Source: JANLUX01 sp031366005 (GTDB lineage Bacteria; Bacteroidota; Bacteroidia; AKYH767-A; OLB10). Taken from it: a stretch of DNA of 64,000 nt. The stretch covers positions 37,059 through 101,058 of the forward strand of contig JANLZB010000019.1 of NCBI GenBank assembly GCA_031366005.1, in the 5' to 3' direction. The notes below the pieces were generated by a model. It saw only the letters and a program-made list of their open reading frames with translations. It was not told the DNA's origin and ran no database searches. Shown one piece after another: positions 63,934 through 64,000 of this stretch. Numbering within the stretch: position 1 is the stretch's first letter; each line of letters starts with the position of its first letter. Made by a program: the position numbers and the translations under genes.

Positions 63934-63970
63934 CACCCCTCTCCCTGGGAGAGGGGCCGGGGGTGAGGAG
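63934..63970. repeat. CCCCTCTCC/GGAGAGGGG repeat at the right edge
   Basis: CCCCTCTCC pairs with GGAGAGGGG around CTG, then GCCGGGGGTGAGG. It is the same family as the repeat between rplF and rplR at 37461. Confidence 0.85.
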
Positions 63971-64000
63971 ATCATAGTCACGGTGCAAAGAGATTCATTT

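Noticed and set aside
1..64000. tRNA, rRNA, riboswitch and prophage genes
   Set aside because: I looked for T-loop-like GTTCRA patterns with CCA-proximal stems, rRNA cores, and integrase/capsid/terminase motifs and saw none; a covariance-model scan would be decisive.

Overview
This is an A+T-rich bacterial chromosome segment, almost certainly from Bacteroidota (a Chitinophagales/Sphingobacteriales-like lineage is my inference). Four large secreted proteins end in type IX secretion (T9SS) sorting domains, three of type A and one gliding-motility type B. Promoters carry the Bacteroidota -7 box TAnnTTTG. The window also has a DUF3276 PUR-type protein and many lipoproteins with a Cys followed by Lys/Asp. 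I see no rRNA, tRNA, CRISPR array or intact insertion sequence.

Layout. 1-4.2 kb (minus): a GT39-like membrane glycosyltransferase cut by the left edge, an FkbM methyltransferase, an MHS-type MFS transporter and MsrB. 4.4-8.3 kb (plus): a secreted HEIGH metallopeptidase and a T9SS subtilase-like protein. 8.4-14.6 kb (minus): a redox cluster (NAD(P)-binding protein, TMEM175-type channel, two SDR enzymes, DoxX, F420-reductase-like protein, SnoaL-like lipoprotein). It is preceded by a Crp/Fnr regulator broken by an in-frame TAA and is littered with palindromic repeats and a duplicated SDR gene end. 15-18.6 kb: an ice-binding-like DUF3494 lipoprotein, an ISAs1 transposase remnant and an ABC exporter. 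18.8-21.2 kb: a small CPxxC protein, a 7-TM protein, a histidine kinase with an in-frame TAA, and a NarL-type regulator. 21.3-26.2 kb: a cytochrome c lipoprotein and a 13-PKD adhesin-like T9SS protein. 26.7-29.2 kb: an Mla-type lipid transport operon. 29.4-32 kb: acyl-CoA dehydrogenase, AnmK and a small bipolar protein.

32.3-46.4 kb holds the ribosomal spc/alpha genes in an unusual split arrangement. rplN to rpsK run leftward and rpsD-rpoA-rplQ run rightward. They are separated by a T9SS protein and a DinB-family gene, and both transcription units start from copies of the same ~60-bp promoter/leader, forming an inverted repeat. 46.5-59.7 kb is mixed housekeeping and surface functions: a kelch T9SS protein, an FN3 protein, an ABC exporter, PUR protein, FtsE, two GT4 glycosyltransferases, a DUF1003 protein, a THUMP RNA methyltransferase and hypotheticals.

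60-64 kb is a complete EcoRII/Dcm-like restriction-modification module: controller protein, C5-methyltransferase, EcoRII-like nuclease and a convergent Vsr repair endonuclease. A palindromic operator candidate sits at the controller start, and an unrecognised gene is divergent to it. A recurring pattern across the right half is TAnnTTTG placed exactly 4 nt before a start codon, predicting leaderless mRNAs.
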